A stretch of 64,000 nt of DNA, taken from contig OZ024737.1 of NCBI GenBank assembly GCA_964016875.1, positions 33,977,683 to 34,041,682 on the forward strand. The letters are read 5' to 3'. Every line of letters begins with the position of its first letter. Position 1 is the stretch's first letter. Origin of the DNA: Fallopia convolvulus (taxonomy: Eukaryota > Streptophyta > Magnoliopsida > Caryophyllales > Polygonaceae). Both the position numbers and the translations under genes were made by a program. Below the pieces are notes generated by a model, which saw only the letters and a program-made list of their open reading frames with translations, had not been told where the DNA came from and made no database searches. Shown in pieces: positions 36,790 to 47,114 of the stretch.

Positions 36790-37325
36790 ACATGAATACA
36801 AATTATTAGGACCGGACCGTAATCGAACTGAGTTGAGCTTTAAGTTGGTCAAATTTGGCTCGGTTAAAAATAGACGAGCTCGAGCTCGAGCTTAGTTCGA
36901 TCTTAAAAGCTTGTTTGAACTTTGTTCATTTAAATGTTCATCGAGTTTGCTCGTGAACTTCTCATTTAGTTTTTTCGAGAGACAAATCCGTGAACAACTC
37001 GTTTACATGATCAATTATACAAGCAAATGAAACTAAAAATTAAACTACGTGGTTTGAGAAACACCACCAAAACTATATAATTTAACATAAACTATATATT
37101 GCAATAATATATATATAGTATAGCTTATTCATGAACGTATAATCTAGTATTTTATGAGTATATAATCGAGTTTGCTCATGAGCAAATGAACCAAGTTATC
37201 TTGTGCTCATGCACAGTTCATTTATCTTTCGAGCCTTAAAATTATGCTCAAGCTCGGTTGATTTACAAACCGTGTCAAACACGAACAAGATTAACCGAGC
37301 CGAACACCGAATTTCTCACGAACGG
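36790..37325. repeat. GAGCTCGAGC-type dispersed repeat
   Basis: It has GCTCGGTTAAAAA and a GAGCTCGAGCTCGAG run at the left, and CTCAAGCTCGGTTGA...TTAACCGAGCCGAAC at the right in inverted sense, with GTTCATTT words between. It is non-coding. This matches the layout of small dispersed inverted-repeat elements common in plants. Confidence 0.5.
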
Positions 37326-37520
37326 TACAAATTATCAATCAAAGGAAGATTTTTTTTAATTTATACAGTATAATATAATGTACATAAAAATTCCGATAGA
37401 CGGATACAAAACAGATGATGTGTCAGAATTTAACTATTTTGTATTAAAATTCACCTTCTAATCTAAAAGTTAAACAAACTGGCATATGCTAAATCGGCAT
37501 ATGCTAGTGGGTTTTTTTAA

Positions 37521-38646
37521 GGCCGAACGACCGAAAACCACCCTTATAATATGTCATATTGCTCTAAACCACCCATTTAATATCAATTTACTGAAAACCA
37601 CCCTAATAAGGGCTTTCGTTAATAAATGACCACCCGCCCCCAACTCCCGTCAAAAAATCCGTCAGTGTTGTATGCACATGCCCCATTATTAATTTTTAAT
37701 GTGAAATAAAAGTAACAAAAAAGGAAATGGGCCAAAAAAATGAATCTCAAGATCAAACCCTAAAATTCGAGTTCAAAGAAAATGAATCTCAAGATCAAAC
37801 CCAAAAATCGACAATTGGTGCGCTTAACCCTAAACAAAGGTGAGATTTGGGAACGGAGGGAGTTGACGGCGAACCAGTAGCAACCCAAACTGCACAAATG
37901 CAAACCAAATCTGGATTGGGGCAAAGTGAGCCCGTGATTTTGGTGGTCGAAGTTGAAGATCCGACTTCATTAATGTTGTCCCCGGCAAGGTCACTGGTGG
38001 CAATGAAGTCATTCGAGTTTAAAGAAAGGGTTAAATCGTGTTGGAATTTTGCTTGGTAGACGTCGAGGCTGTCACTTGGGTTTAGTGAACCCTAAAAATT
38101 TTAGTGGCTAACTGATTCAAATCTCCATAGTATTGAGAAATTTAATGCTCGAATCTTTTTGCATACGGATTGAATTTGTGTTTTTTTAGATTAATTCATA
38201 TTTTTGTGGTGGGTTTTGGCAACTGATTTTGCCTTGTATGTGTGATTGGGTATTGGCGTTCGTGGTATTTGTTGAATGGTGGTGGTCAAGGTTGTTTCTT
38301 GGTGGCGAGCATGGCTGATACGTGGTGTAGGAGATGGAAGAGGAAGACATGAGAAGTTGCAGGTAGAAGACGTAGAAAGAGGATTGAGGAAGAAGATGAT
38401 AGATCTTTTTTTGTGTGCAATAATTAGTTTTAGTTTATTATGTATATTTATAATAATATAATATAATAAAAAATAAAGGGTGGGTTTGTAATTTCATACT
38501 TTAGACGGATTTTTTTGACGGGAGTTGGGGACAGGTGGTCATTTGTTAACGGAAGCCCTTATGAGGGTGGTTTTCGGTAAATTGATATTAAAAGGGTGGT
38601 TTAGAGCAATATGGCTTTTATAAGGGTGGTTTTCGGTCGTTCGGCC
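37521..38646. mobile_element. Non-autonomous Mutator-like element
   Basis: Long terminal inverted repeats, 37521-37663 and 38514-38646, both start GGCCGAACGACCGAAAACCA and remain alike for about 135-143 bp. Perfect 9-bp target duplications TTTTTTTAA lie at 37512-37520 and 38647-38655, the size expected for Mutator-like elements. The 850-bp interior has no transposase and only short frames; a 35-bp segment with AATGAATCTCAAGATCAAAC is duplicated near 37740-37800. The interior is more GC-rich in places (37840-38060), so a captured host fragment is possible but unproven. Confidence 0.85.
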
Positions 38647-38655
38647 TTTTTTTAA

Positions 38656-39184
38656 TCTACGAGTGATGTTTCGAGTTTTAACTGTTTCAAGTCGGGATCC
38701 AACTTCTAACCTAAAAGCTTAGGTTCCATTCCATATCGACTTGTAGAAGTTGGACTGAGGTGGAAAAAATCCAAGCTTACAACATCTTGTTCGCCGTCTG
38801 GAGTTGGAAATGCTTGTAGAAGCTGACTAAAGCTGAAATTTCCTCGATTTTTCAAGCTAGTACCCCATAGCTTTTGGAGCTTAATGGATTGAAGCTTGTG
38901 AAAATTTCCCACTTTTGCCCCTGATTTTCTACTTTTGTTTTCTTCGATCTTCTTCTTCCTGCTACCATCTTCTCCAACTCTCCACCCTTGTCCAGCACCA
39001 CCCGCGTCTAGTCCGTCGTCTTCTTCTTCTCTCCCCTGTCGTCCGTTGTCCACTTCAACCGACCGCCAGCTGAATCATCCCATCATCGCCTTCCCCTTCT
39101 TCCCTCCCTTGTCCGCCATTCACTTGAACCCACTATCGCCCAAATATGCCACCATCCCCTCCTCCCGGTCCGAAATATGCCCAA
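38656..39184. other. Spacer, no supported gene
   Basis: Repeat-like AAGCTT/AAGCTTG words (38770-38900) are followed by a C/T-rich stretch (38940-39180). The Ser/Pro-rich open frame there is low-complexity and has no family signature. Confidence 0.3.
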
Positions 39185-39840
39185 ATATACCATTATTTGT
39201 TCATTAGTATACTTCTTTTTTGTTCATTGGTATACCATTATTTGTTCATTGATATACCTTCATGGATATACCCTTATTTGTTCATTGATATACCCTTATT
39301 TGTTCATTATTATACCCTTATTTGTGAATTGAAATAAACTTATGTTTTATGTGTCAATGATATCAACTTGTACATTTAGGATTATGAATACCTTCAACTT
39401 GTACATTTAGGACTATCTATTTATGCATTTTTGCATTTATTTTGTGCTTTAAGACTATCTTGAATTCAAAGTATGATACGAATGAAGTGCTTTAATGCTA
39501 ATTTATCAATACGAATGAAGTGCTCAATATAGTACCAAAATAAGATAAGTTTGATGTAGAAACTTGAATGCAAAAGATAATAGATAAAGAATTTGACTTT
39601 GCAATAATATGGTGTATGCTAAGAGAACGAGATAGCAACAAAAATCGAAGAGGAGTGCTTGTGCCTTATTTAACTATGAACAAATTGATGTTATTAATGC
39701 ATATAGCAATGAACAAATTGAGGTTACTAGTGAACAAATATGCATCTAGTAATGAACAATTATATGAAAAAGACAATGAACAAATATGCATAAACCAGTG
39801 AACAACTTGATATTATTAATGAACAAATATGCATACTAGC
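39185..39840. repeat. Minisatellite TATACCCTTATTTGTTCATT and its inverse
   Basis: At 39185-39345 six to seven degenerate units of TATACCCTTATTTGTTCATT run head to tail. At 39670-39840 related words appear in reverse complement (AATGAACAAATATGCAT, AATGAACAAATTGA). The locus is therefore an inverted array with a spacer. The unit is shared with 18440-18740. Confidence 0.6.
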
Positions 39841-40620
39841 CAATATAATTTGGCTTAGCTAGTCCGGAAGAACTTATCAATCCCTCTCAAAAAAAATTGA
39901 GTTCAATTCATGTTTTTGAAATAAGGTTTCTCTTTTTGCACAATTAAGTAGCCTATGATCCAAACCGAGTCATACCTTGATCCATAGTGATGACTAGAGC
40001 CAAAATACACCTAGCCATTTTTTGCACAAAATAAGTCATAATATATAGTTTAGTGACTTCATACATAAGCCACATATATACTTCTTATAATGTGTATGTC
40101 TCTTTCCGATTCGCAACCGTTGGCCTTTTTATACAATTAAACCAAAAATATTTTAAATATAACATGCATTTATTTATTATTGTACATTTTTTTTATTTAT
40201 TATTGTACATTTGTTGAAGTTTCAATTAAACTTTTATAAATTGCATTGACAATATACATAAGTTCCCTAAAATTGAAAAGAATACGTACAGTATTCTTAT
40301 TTTCACTTTAAGCTAATCTTAAAAGTGTGAAAAAAAAGTCATCTATTGTGACTTGTGAGTATTTTTTATAAATAATATTTCGCTCATTCATTGTTTGATG
40401 TAAGATTAGACATACATTACTAAAATTCATTTGGGGATCTTAGTACTCTTTTTATTTGCCACACTATTCTGAAATTGATCTTATACTCCCTTTTATATAA
40501 CTTCATCATAATAACATGTACGTGTATAGAGAATATGTAGGGTTGTTTTAATAGAAAATATAAATAAAATGGAAACTTAATGATAAATCAGCAAAAACAG
40601 GGTAATACTCCAACATTGAG
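39841..40620. other. AT-rich spacer upstream of the chitinase gene
   Basis: There is no recognisable gene. A TTTTTATTTATTATTGTACAT motif is tandemly doubled near 40163-40210. Confidence 0.3.
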
Positions 40621-40629
40621 CAAAACAAA

Positions 40630-40912
40630 AGTCAACCCACTTAAAAACGCTGACCGTAGACTACTTGTGTAGTTTCCGGTGCAAAAAAATGCCTTTTTCA
40701 CAATGGTCCACCTTGCGCGTTCCCACCCTATCTTGCGTTGATCGCAATACTACTACGTACGTACCGTTAGGTCTTACGTATATGTTAATGTGTGTTATTA
40801 GTCTGTTAGCCATCCAATCACGACTTTTTCTTACTACTTTGAAGATGTTTAAAACATTAAAGTATATATGATTTGAAAATTTCCACCCACTTGTGATATT
40901 TGCTAGATAAAT
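40630..40912 (+). promoter_or_regulatory. Chitinase promoter motifs
   Basis: AGTCAA at 40630-40635 is a W-box (TTGACT) on the minus strand; GCTGACC follows near 40650. An AGATAAATA TATA-like motif at about 40904-40912 lies 83-91 bp upstream of the ATG. W-boxes fit WRKY-controlled defence expression, by inference. Confidence 0.4.
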
Positions 40913-40994
40913 ACCTCCACCCACAACCACAACCCAACATTTCCCATCACAAAAAGCACGTACACAATCTAATAATCACAATTAATTAACGACC

Positions 40995-43231
40995 ATGGCT
41001 AATTATTCCAAGGTAAAACAATCCCTAGCAGCGGCTCTAGCCCTCCTCCTCCTGGCCTTCGCAATAGCCGCCGCTCAAAACTGCGGCTGTTCGAGCGACT
41101 TATGCTGTAGCAAGTACGGCTACTGCGGCTCAACCGACGCCTACTGCGGCGACGGCTGCCAGGAAGGCCCCTGCACCTCCACCAGCCCCGGAGACACTGG
41201 CGTTGTGGTCTCCGACGTCGTCTCCGACTCCTTTTTTAACGGAATCATAGACCAGGCGGCCTCCACCTGCGCCGGCAAGGGCTTCTACTCGCGCTCCGCG
41301 TTCCTCGATGCTGCTTCCGGATACCCGAAGTTCGGGACCACCGGGTCGTCGGCCGATGACTCTAAGAGGGAGATCGCCGCCTTCTTTGCTCATGTCACAC
41401 ATGAGACCGGATGTAAGATTATATTGATTCCTACTACTTGTATAATCTTAATTTGCCATCTCGTTTTATTTTTTTTACTTAGCAATCATTAATTAAAATG
41501 AGGTTTTTTATAGACATGATTAAATGGAATGCTAGTCTCTGATCCAATTAAGATTATGAAGGATTAGTGTGATCTTTCAATTCATAATATCATCATTTAA
41601 GTGATCAAGAAGACATTGGCCAGATTTAGGCCAAACTAATTAATTAAGAAAATGACCTTTTATAAGTTACAATGGTTGTCTTTGCATATATTTAAAAAAA
41701 AAGGCCAGTGTTCTTAATTTATCACAAGTAGTGATTAGAAAAGCAGATAGGCATTGAGATTATTTTAAGTAATCGATCAAGACATCTGATTTGGATTACA
41801 CTAATGGAGAAAACGACCTTTATATAAAAATGCAATGCTTATCTATATCCATTCATGTAGTGGTGATATTGTGTAATTGGTGTGCACTTTCAAATATAAT
41901 TCTGAACCAAACTTCAAAGTTTAGCTACTAGCTAGTAACGTACATAGACGGAGTCTCTTAGCTTTTCTCTTTTCATATTCAGATTTTTTATGCTACAATA
42001 TTGTGATGCATTGCAAATGTTTTCATTAAATATCTTCAAACTTTCACTTAGAAGATTCAACGTACATATCGCTGATTAATATCAACATATATAGTTGACT
42101 CTCTCAAATCAAACCTTTTGAATTTCATATCACGAAGGCAATCGGGATAATGAAGGTTCGTCCTAGAAATAGAATCACAGTTGGCCAGAAAAACTTATGA
42201 ATCATTATCACTTCCTATTTAGTTTGATTTTTCAATACAAGGTTATTTAAGAAGGAATTGGTGCGTCCATTTCCGTCACATCTTTGGGGAAGCGAGTGTA
42301 GTAGTTGATTGCTTAGCTCTTGCCTTTTCTCTTAGTGTAGATCTTTCCGTCATATCAGCCTTGTTTCATTTCTATCTTAAAACAAATTTTCACCCAAAAA
42401 CTACTTTTAACACTCTTGTGAAATTCGTGTAATTTTCTCTATTTTTTAGGTTTTTCGATATACAAAAATAAATTTTCACCAAAAATCACTTTTCATCAAT
42501 AAGTGAAACATACTTGGCCCTTTTTTAAAATAAAATTAAGGAATGGTAAGTGATGCCTCTCCTTCTACTTTAAAAAAAAGTTACAATACTAATCAAGTTT
42601 TTTCTTTACTAAATTATGAACAACGACGTACAATACACCCTTTTTTTGATATGAATACTAATTAAATGACGTATTGAGGTTGTAAATTAGATTGGACTTT
42701 TCTTCTCGAACGTTTTGTAAGATCAAATCGGTACATAATCATCACTTACCATGCAAATATATAGTTGCAAATACATAACAATAATTAATAGTATTAACCA
42801 GTTTGTGCAAATTAATTGCAGTCTTTTGTTACATAGAGGAGATTGACGGAGCATCAAAGGACTATTGTGACGAGACCAACACTCAGTGGCCGTGCAACCC
42901 TAACAAAGGCTACTACGGGCGGGGCCCCATCCAAATCTCATGGAACTACAACTACGGGCCCGCGGGCCAGAGCATCGGCTTTGACGGGCTCAACTCTCCT
43001 GAGACGGTGGCCAACGACCCCGCCATCGCCTTCAAGACTGCCTTCTGGTTTTGGATGAACAATGTCCATTCCATCATCATTGGTGGCCAAGGATTTGGGG
43101 CCACCATTCGCGCCATTAACGGTCTGGAGTGTAACGAAGGTAATACAGCCGCTGTTGATGCTAGGGTCAAGTATTTTACCCAATATTGCCAGCAGCTTGG
43201 GGTTTCTACTGGTGATAATCTCAGATGTTAG
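40995..43231 (+). CDS. Class IV chitinase (GH19 with hevein domain), two exons
   Basis: A 275-residue secreted endochitinase that cuts beta-1,4-N-acetylglucosamine chains of fungal walls. Exons are 40995-41412 and 42822-43231; the 1409-bp GT-AG intron falls after HETG, inside the catalytic region. ATG context ACCATGGCT is good. Residues 1-27 form a signal peptide (hydrophobic ALALLLLAFAIAAA). Residues 29-60 are a chitin-binding hevein domain (NCGCSSDLCCSKYGYCG). After a short hinge, the GH19 domain has AHVTHETG (Glu137), CYIEE with the second acidic site, GYYGRGPIQISWNYNYG and a Cys-rich C-terminus ending in LRC. The compact catalytic domain, lacking the loops of class I enzymes, gives class IV. 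No vacuolar tail is present, so apoplastic secretion is likely. It reads as intact. Confidence 0.95.
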
Positions 43232-43281
43232 TTTGATTAATTAAGGCACGAGTTGGTATTTAAGTATATGATATGTAAGAG

Positions 43282-43287
43282 AATAAA
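43282..43287 (+). terminator. Polyadenylation signal of the chitinase gene
   Basis: AATAAA lies 51 bases after the stop codon, in an AT-rich 3' UTR. Confidence 0.6.
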
Positions 43288-43514
43288 TGTATGATATGGT
43301 ATTGTTATAATTAAATAAATATATTCAAGATACCTTTCTGAGAGATGTCGATCAAGATCAAAGTGTAAGAACACGTACATAATGAATCAATAAACGAGAA
43401 AGTTTTGAGATTAAGCTCACTTAGAGAAAAAGAGGTAAACAAACCTTTAGCGGCTCTAGGGTTCTAACCCCGATACAAAATGAGCCTAAAAGCTAACTAG
43501 CTGAACCAACAAAA

Positions 43515-44127
43515 TGTTGAGATATCACACATCCGAAATTGGGAACTACAAAGCTTAATATATAATCTAATGAGCTACTCCACCCATTGTCATATGGTTT
43601 TAGGTTGAAATCTCGTTGGGTTTGTATGTTAGGCCCGTTACACGCACGATCCCCAGATTATCGGTCAACCGGACTTTAATATGGTATCAAAGCAGGTTTC
43701 GGTGTGGGTTCATTTCCCAGAGTCTTCGGGCTTGCCGAGTCCCCATAGTGGCAGTTCGTGAGCCTTGAGGGATTTATTCGCCTTGAGGGATTTATTCGGA
43801 CTTGTCGGCCATGTAAGCATATTCAAGCAGCCCGACCCAATATCGGAGCGGCTGATCCAATTGTGACGGTTCGTGAGCCTTGAGGGATTTATTCGCCTTG
43901 AGGGATTTATTCGGACTTGTCGGCCATGTAAGCATATTCAAGCAGCCCGACCCAATGTAGGAGCGACTGATCCAATTGTGATGGTTCGCTAAAGCCTTGA
44001 GGGATTCTGTCCAAGTGTCAACTGGCCTGGGCAGTTGCACTTGAGGGGGCGTGTTGAGATATCCCACATCTGAAATTGAGAACTACAAAGCCTAGTATAT
44101 AACCTAATGAGCTACTCCACCCATTCA
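43515..44127 (+). mobile_element. TRIM element (miniature LTR retrotransposon)
   Basis: The 5' LTR starts TGTTGAGATATCACACATCC (43515) and the 3' LTR starts TGTTGAGATATCCCACATC (44052). Both continue with AACTACAAAGC and GAGCTACTCCACCCATT. A primer site TGGTATCAAAGC (one mismatch to the usual TGGTATCAGAGC) lies at 43682-43693. A polypurine tract TTGAGGGGGCG directly precedes the 3' LTR. The internal 360 bp encodes nothing and includes a 115-bp tandem duplication (43752-43981) with AGCCTTGAGGGATTTATTCG units. The 3' LTR is cut off near 44127. Confidence 0.75.
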
Positions 44128-44599
44128 TAAATAATTATTTTTTCATGTCCATTAAAAAACTAGAAAATCCTAGTATTATAATTATGCGGTCTAACATTAC
44201 TTGAAATTAAGATTATATTTATGCTAGATTTTTAGGTGACAAGGTGAATGAACTATAATAACTAACTCTCTTTTGTACTAATTCTACAATTAATGGCCCC
44301 AAGACATTCTTTGCAAACATATCTTTATTTATAAATATAAATATTTGTTTTAAATATTTAATATATTCGGGTATTCGAGCGGGTTGTCGGGGATATTCGG
44401 TTAAAAATATTATCCGTGTCCCGCCCATGAATTCGGGCGGGCCGAGCTTATTTACCCTTTCGGGTTAGAAATCTTGTCCAAGTCCACCCATTTTTCTGGG
44501 GGGGTACGGATTGGACGGGTTAGTCCGACTTTGTTCAGGTCTACCTATTTATAAGAGGCTAAACCTGACTAATAAATTAATAAGAGAACCAGGTTTTCG

Positions 44600-45437
44600 A
44601 ATCATATAATCCATATACTCCCCTCAAGCTAGCAAGGGCATGACCAGTCCTTTATTGCGATAGACGAAAAACTGTTGTTGTGAGCTCAGGGCTTTGGAAA
44701 AATCATCAGATAGCTGAAGAGTAGAACAGATATGAGCAGTGGCGATAAACTTCTCTTGGACAAGCTCTCTAATGTAGTGGTAGTTGATCCTAAGATGTTT
44801 GGTTCGCTCATGATAGATTGAGTTATCCATAAAGTGTTGTGCTAAAATATTAAATATTATCATAGTGCAAGGTGATTGGCAAGGACACTTGAACTCCAAG
44901 ATCATGCAATAAGCCTTCAAGTCAAACGACATCACTTGATGTCTGACATACTTCTATATTCGCCTTGATTTAGAAACCACCTTTTGCTTTTTGGTTTTCC
45001 ATAAAACTATTGCTTTGCCCATGAAAACACAATATCATGTTAAGGATCGACAAGTGAACCTACAGGCCCCCTATCTAGATCAGAATATGCCACAAAGGAT
45101 AAATCAGATTGAGTGGGGTAGAACAATGAACAGTTTATAGTCCCTTTCAAGTATTTGAGAAGGAAAAGAGCTGCTTTCATATGCGGAGAACGTGGAGTTG
45201 CCGGAAACTGACTAAGTTATTGAACACTATATGCTATGTCTGGTCTTGAAAGTGTAAGGTAAAGAAGTTTTCCAATTAGTTGTCTATAGAATTCTGGGTC
45301 AAAGAGTGGTTCGATCTCCAATGTTTAGGTTCAAATGTAGATTGTGTTGCATTGGGAAGGTAGTTGGTTTACAATCAAGCAATCTAGCATTGGTTAGTAA
45401 GTCCATCACATATTTTCTATGATTAATCTACGTACTT
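44600..45437 (-). pseudogene. Copia RT end and RNase H remnant
   Basis: On the minus strand: RKYVMDLLTNARLLDCKPT, a degenerate 'RPDIAYSV..LSQF', then LKYLKGTINCSLFYP, a broken RNase H core, and SIYHERTKHLRINYHYIREL...LSDDFSKALS. This is the C-terminal order of copia polyproteins. It continues the RT piece at 46787-47114 across the LTR pair at 45438-46786. Multiple stops. Confidence 0.75.
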
Positions 45438-46786
45438 TGTTAGGAAAATTCGACACCCTATAGTAATGGTAGGACTCACAAATTCCTAAGAAAAGAACAA
45501 GAACAAACAATAAGAAAAGAACACAAGAATTTATTGACCCAGTTCGTCAAAATGACTACGTCTAGGTGCACTACTAAGCCAAGAACTTTCCACAGTTCTA
45601 CTAGATCTGAGGATTCCAATGATTACAAGATTTGGTCTTCCTGATCTAATCAGCCTGACCTAATCTCTCAAGCTCTTTAGATTTTTATCTCTCTGACTCT
45701 CTTGATTTTCTTAGCACACAATTACAATAATCATAGATGGATATTTATGGAGAATCCTAGGCTTAAAGATAGAAACAAGATATTAAAAAGGATAGAAATC
45801 GCAATCTCCTAGATATATTTCTTTCCTAAAATCAATATCTTTGACCCTTTACTTGCCACGAAAGCAAAACCCGATTTATCTCCAAAGCGAACTCAGGCGC
45901 GGGCGCATTTTCGAGGAGTGTGGTTGCCCTTTGGCTGCCGAGACCGCGGCCCAGCTTTTGTCGACATCCCGCGGGCCCGTCCGGTAGAGAGCGACCACGT
46001 CTTGCCTAGCTCTGCTCTACCCGCACTATCCAGTTTGCGGCCGCGGCCCTCCTGGTTGGGTCGTGGTTGTGCCTTTCGCTCTGCCTTCGTCTCCTTTTCG
46101 TCCACCATTCAACTGTAGGAACCAATCTCTGATAACAGTTGTTAGAAAATTCGACTTTACAATAAGAGATAGCTCACAACAGACTCAAAACAAAAGAGAC
46201 AAATAAGAAGAGAATAACACAAGAATTTGTTGACTCAAATCGTCAGAATGACTACGTTTGGGGACACTACTAACTCAGGAACTTCCACTAGATCTAAGAA
46301 GTCCAAGGATTACAAGACCTGATCTTCCCAATCTACATTGATCTGATCAACCTAACCTGAACTCTCAAGCTCTCTAGATTTATGTCTCTCTGTCTCTCAA
46401 GATTTTCTTAGCACACAATTACAATAATCATTGATGAGTATTTATGGAGAACCATAGGCTTAAAGATAAAAACAAGATATTATGCGGATAGAAATCTCAA
46501 TCTCCTAGATATATTTCTTTCCTAAAATCAATATCTTTTACCCATTACTTTCCACACAAACAAACCCCGATCTATACGCGAGGAGCGCAAGCTGCGCAAT
46601 CGCACTTTGACTGCCTAGACCGCGTCCCGAATTCTGTCGGCATCCCGCGAGCCCGTTCGGCAGAGCGCGATCGCGTCTTGGCTGACCCTGCCCGCGCTAT
46701 CTTGACCGCGGTCGCGATACTGCCTCTCGCTCCGCCTTCGTCTTCTTTTGCTACTTAGCTCTGAATCAAGCTCCATAATCCCAACA
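45438..46786 (-). mobile_element. LTR pair of an internally deleted retrotransposon, nested in copia
   Basis: The right unit, 46140-46786, is a 647-bp LTR in minus orientation (starts TGTTGGGATTATGG, ends TTTTCTAACA). It is followed by TGTTATCAGAGA (46137-46126), a degenerate initiator-tRNA primer site. The left unit, 45438-46115, repeats the same order (GAATGACTACGT, AGCACACAATTACAATAATC, CTCCTAGATATATTTCTTTC, CGCCTTCGTC-type block) but lacks the LTR start. The two have diverged appreciably, so the insertion is old. No internal coding region remains. Confidence 0.65.
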
Positions 46787-47114
46787 CACCGATAGAGAAG
46801 CTTGCTTTTTTCAGCCCAAGAAATTACCCAACAAGCCCCAAGTCCTTGATTATAAAAGGCTTTGTCAAGGGATGCTTTGGTGTCATCGATAACATGTGGA
46901 TTGTCACTAGCTATGAACATGTCATCCATATGAACAAGTGCAACTGTAATTGTTCCATGACTTTTCCCGCCCTTTTTGCTGAGTAGGCGGGGCCAGTCTG
47001 TATTTGCTCAAGTGCAGGAACCACTACTTGGATTTCATAGGCCAATGCAAAAGGTATTTCTCTAATTCCCCCAGGAAGGGAGGCATAGTTTTTCCACGAT
47101 ACTATCGGAAGCAT
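46787..47114 (-). pseudogene. Copia reverse transcriptase fragment
   Basis: The minus strand reads HMDDMFIASDNPHVIDDTKASL, then in shifted frames IKDLG...YFLG, the YVDD region of copia RT in degenerate form. The reading breaks exactly at the LTR insertion and resumes at 45437. Confidence 0.65.

Noticed and set aside
38935..39207. Ser/Pro-rich 90-residue frame
   Set aside because: Low-complexity C/T-rich sequence next to a minisatellite, with no start context or family match.
39185..39345. CRISPR-like array
   Set aside because: Units are degenerate, adjacent and without unique spacers; this is a plant minisatellite.
41493..42802. Chitinase as two separate genes or a broken gene
   Set aside because: A GT donor at 41413 and an AG acceptor at 42821 restore the frame exactly inside the conserved GH19 motif, so it is a normal intron.
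43440..43510. tRNA-like sequence on the minus strand upstream of the TRIM
   Set aside because: A TAGCTAAC-type A box and GGGTTAGAACCC are suggestive, but mismatches at key positions leave no supported fold.
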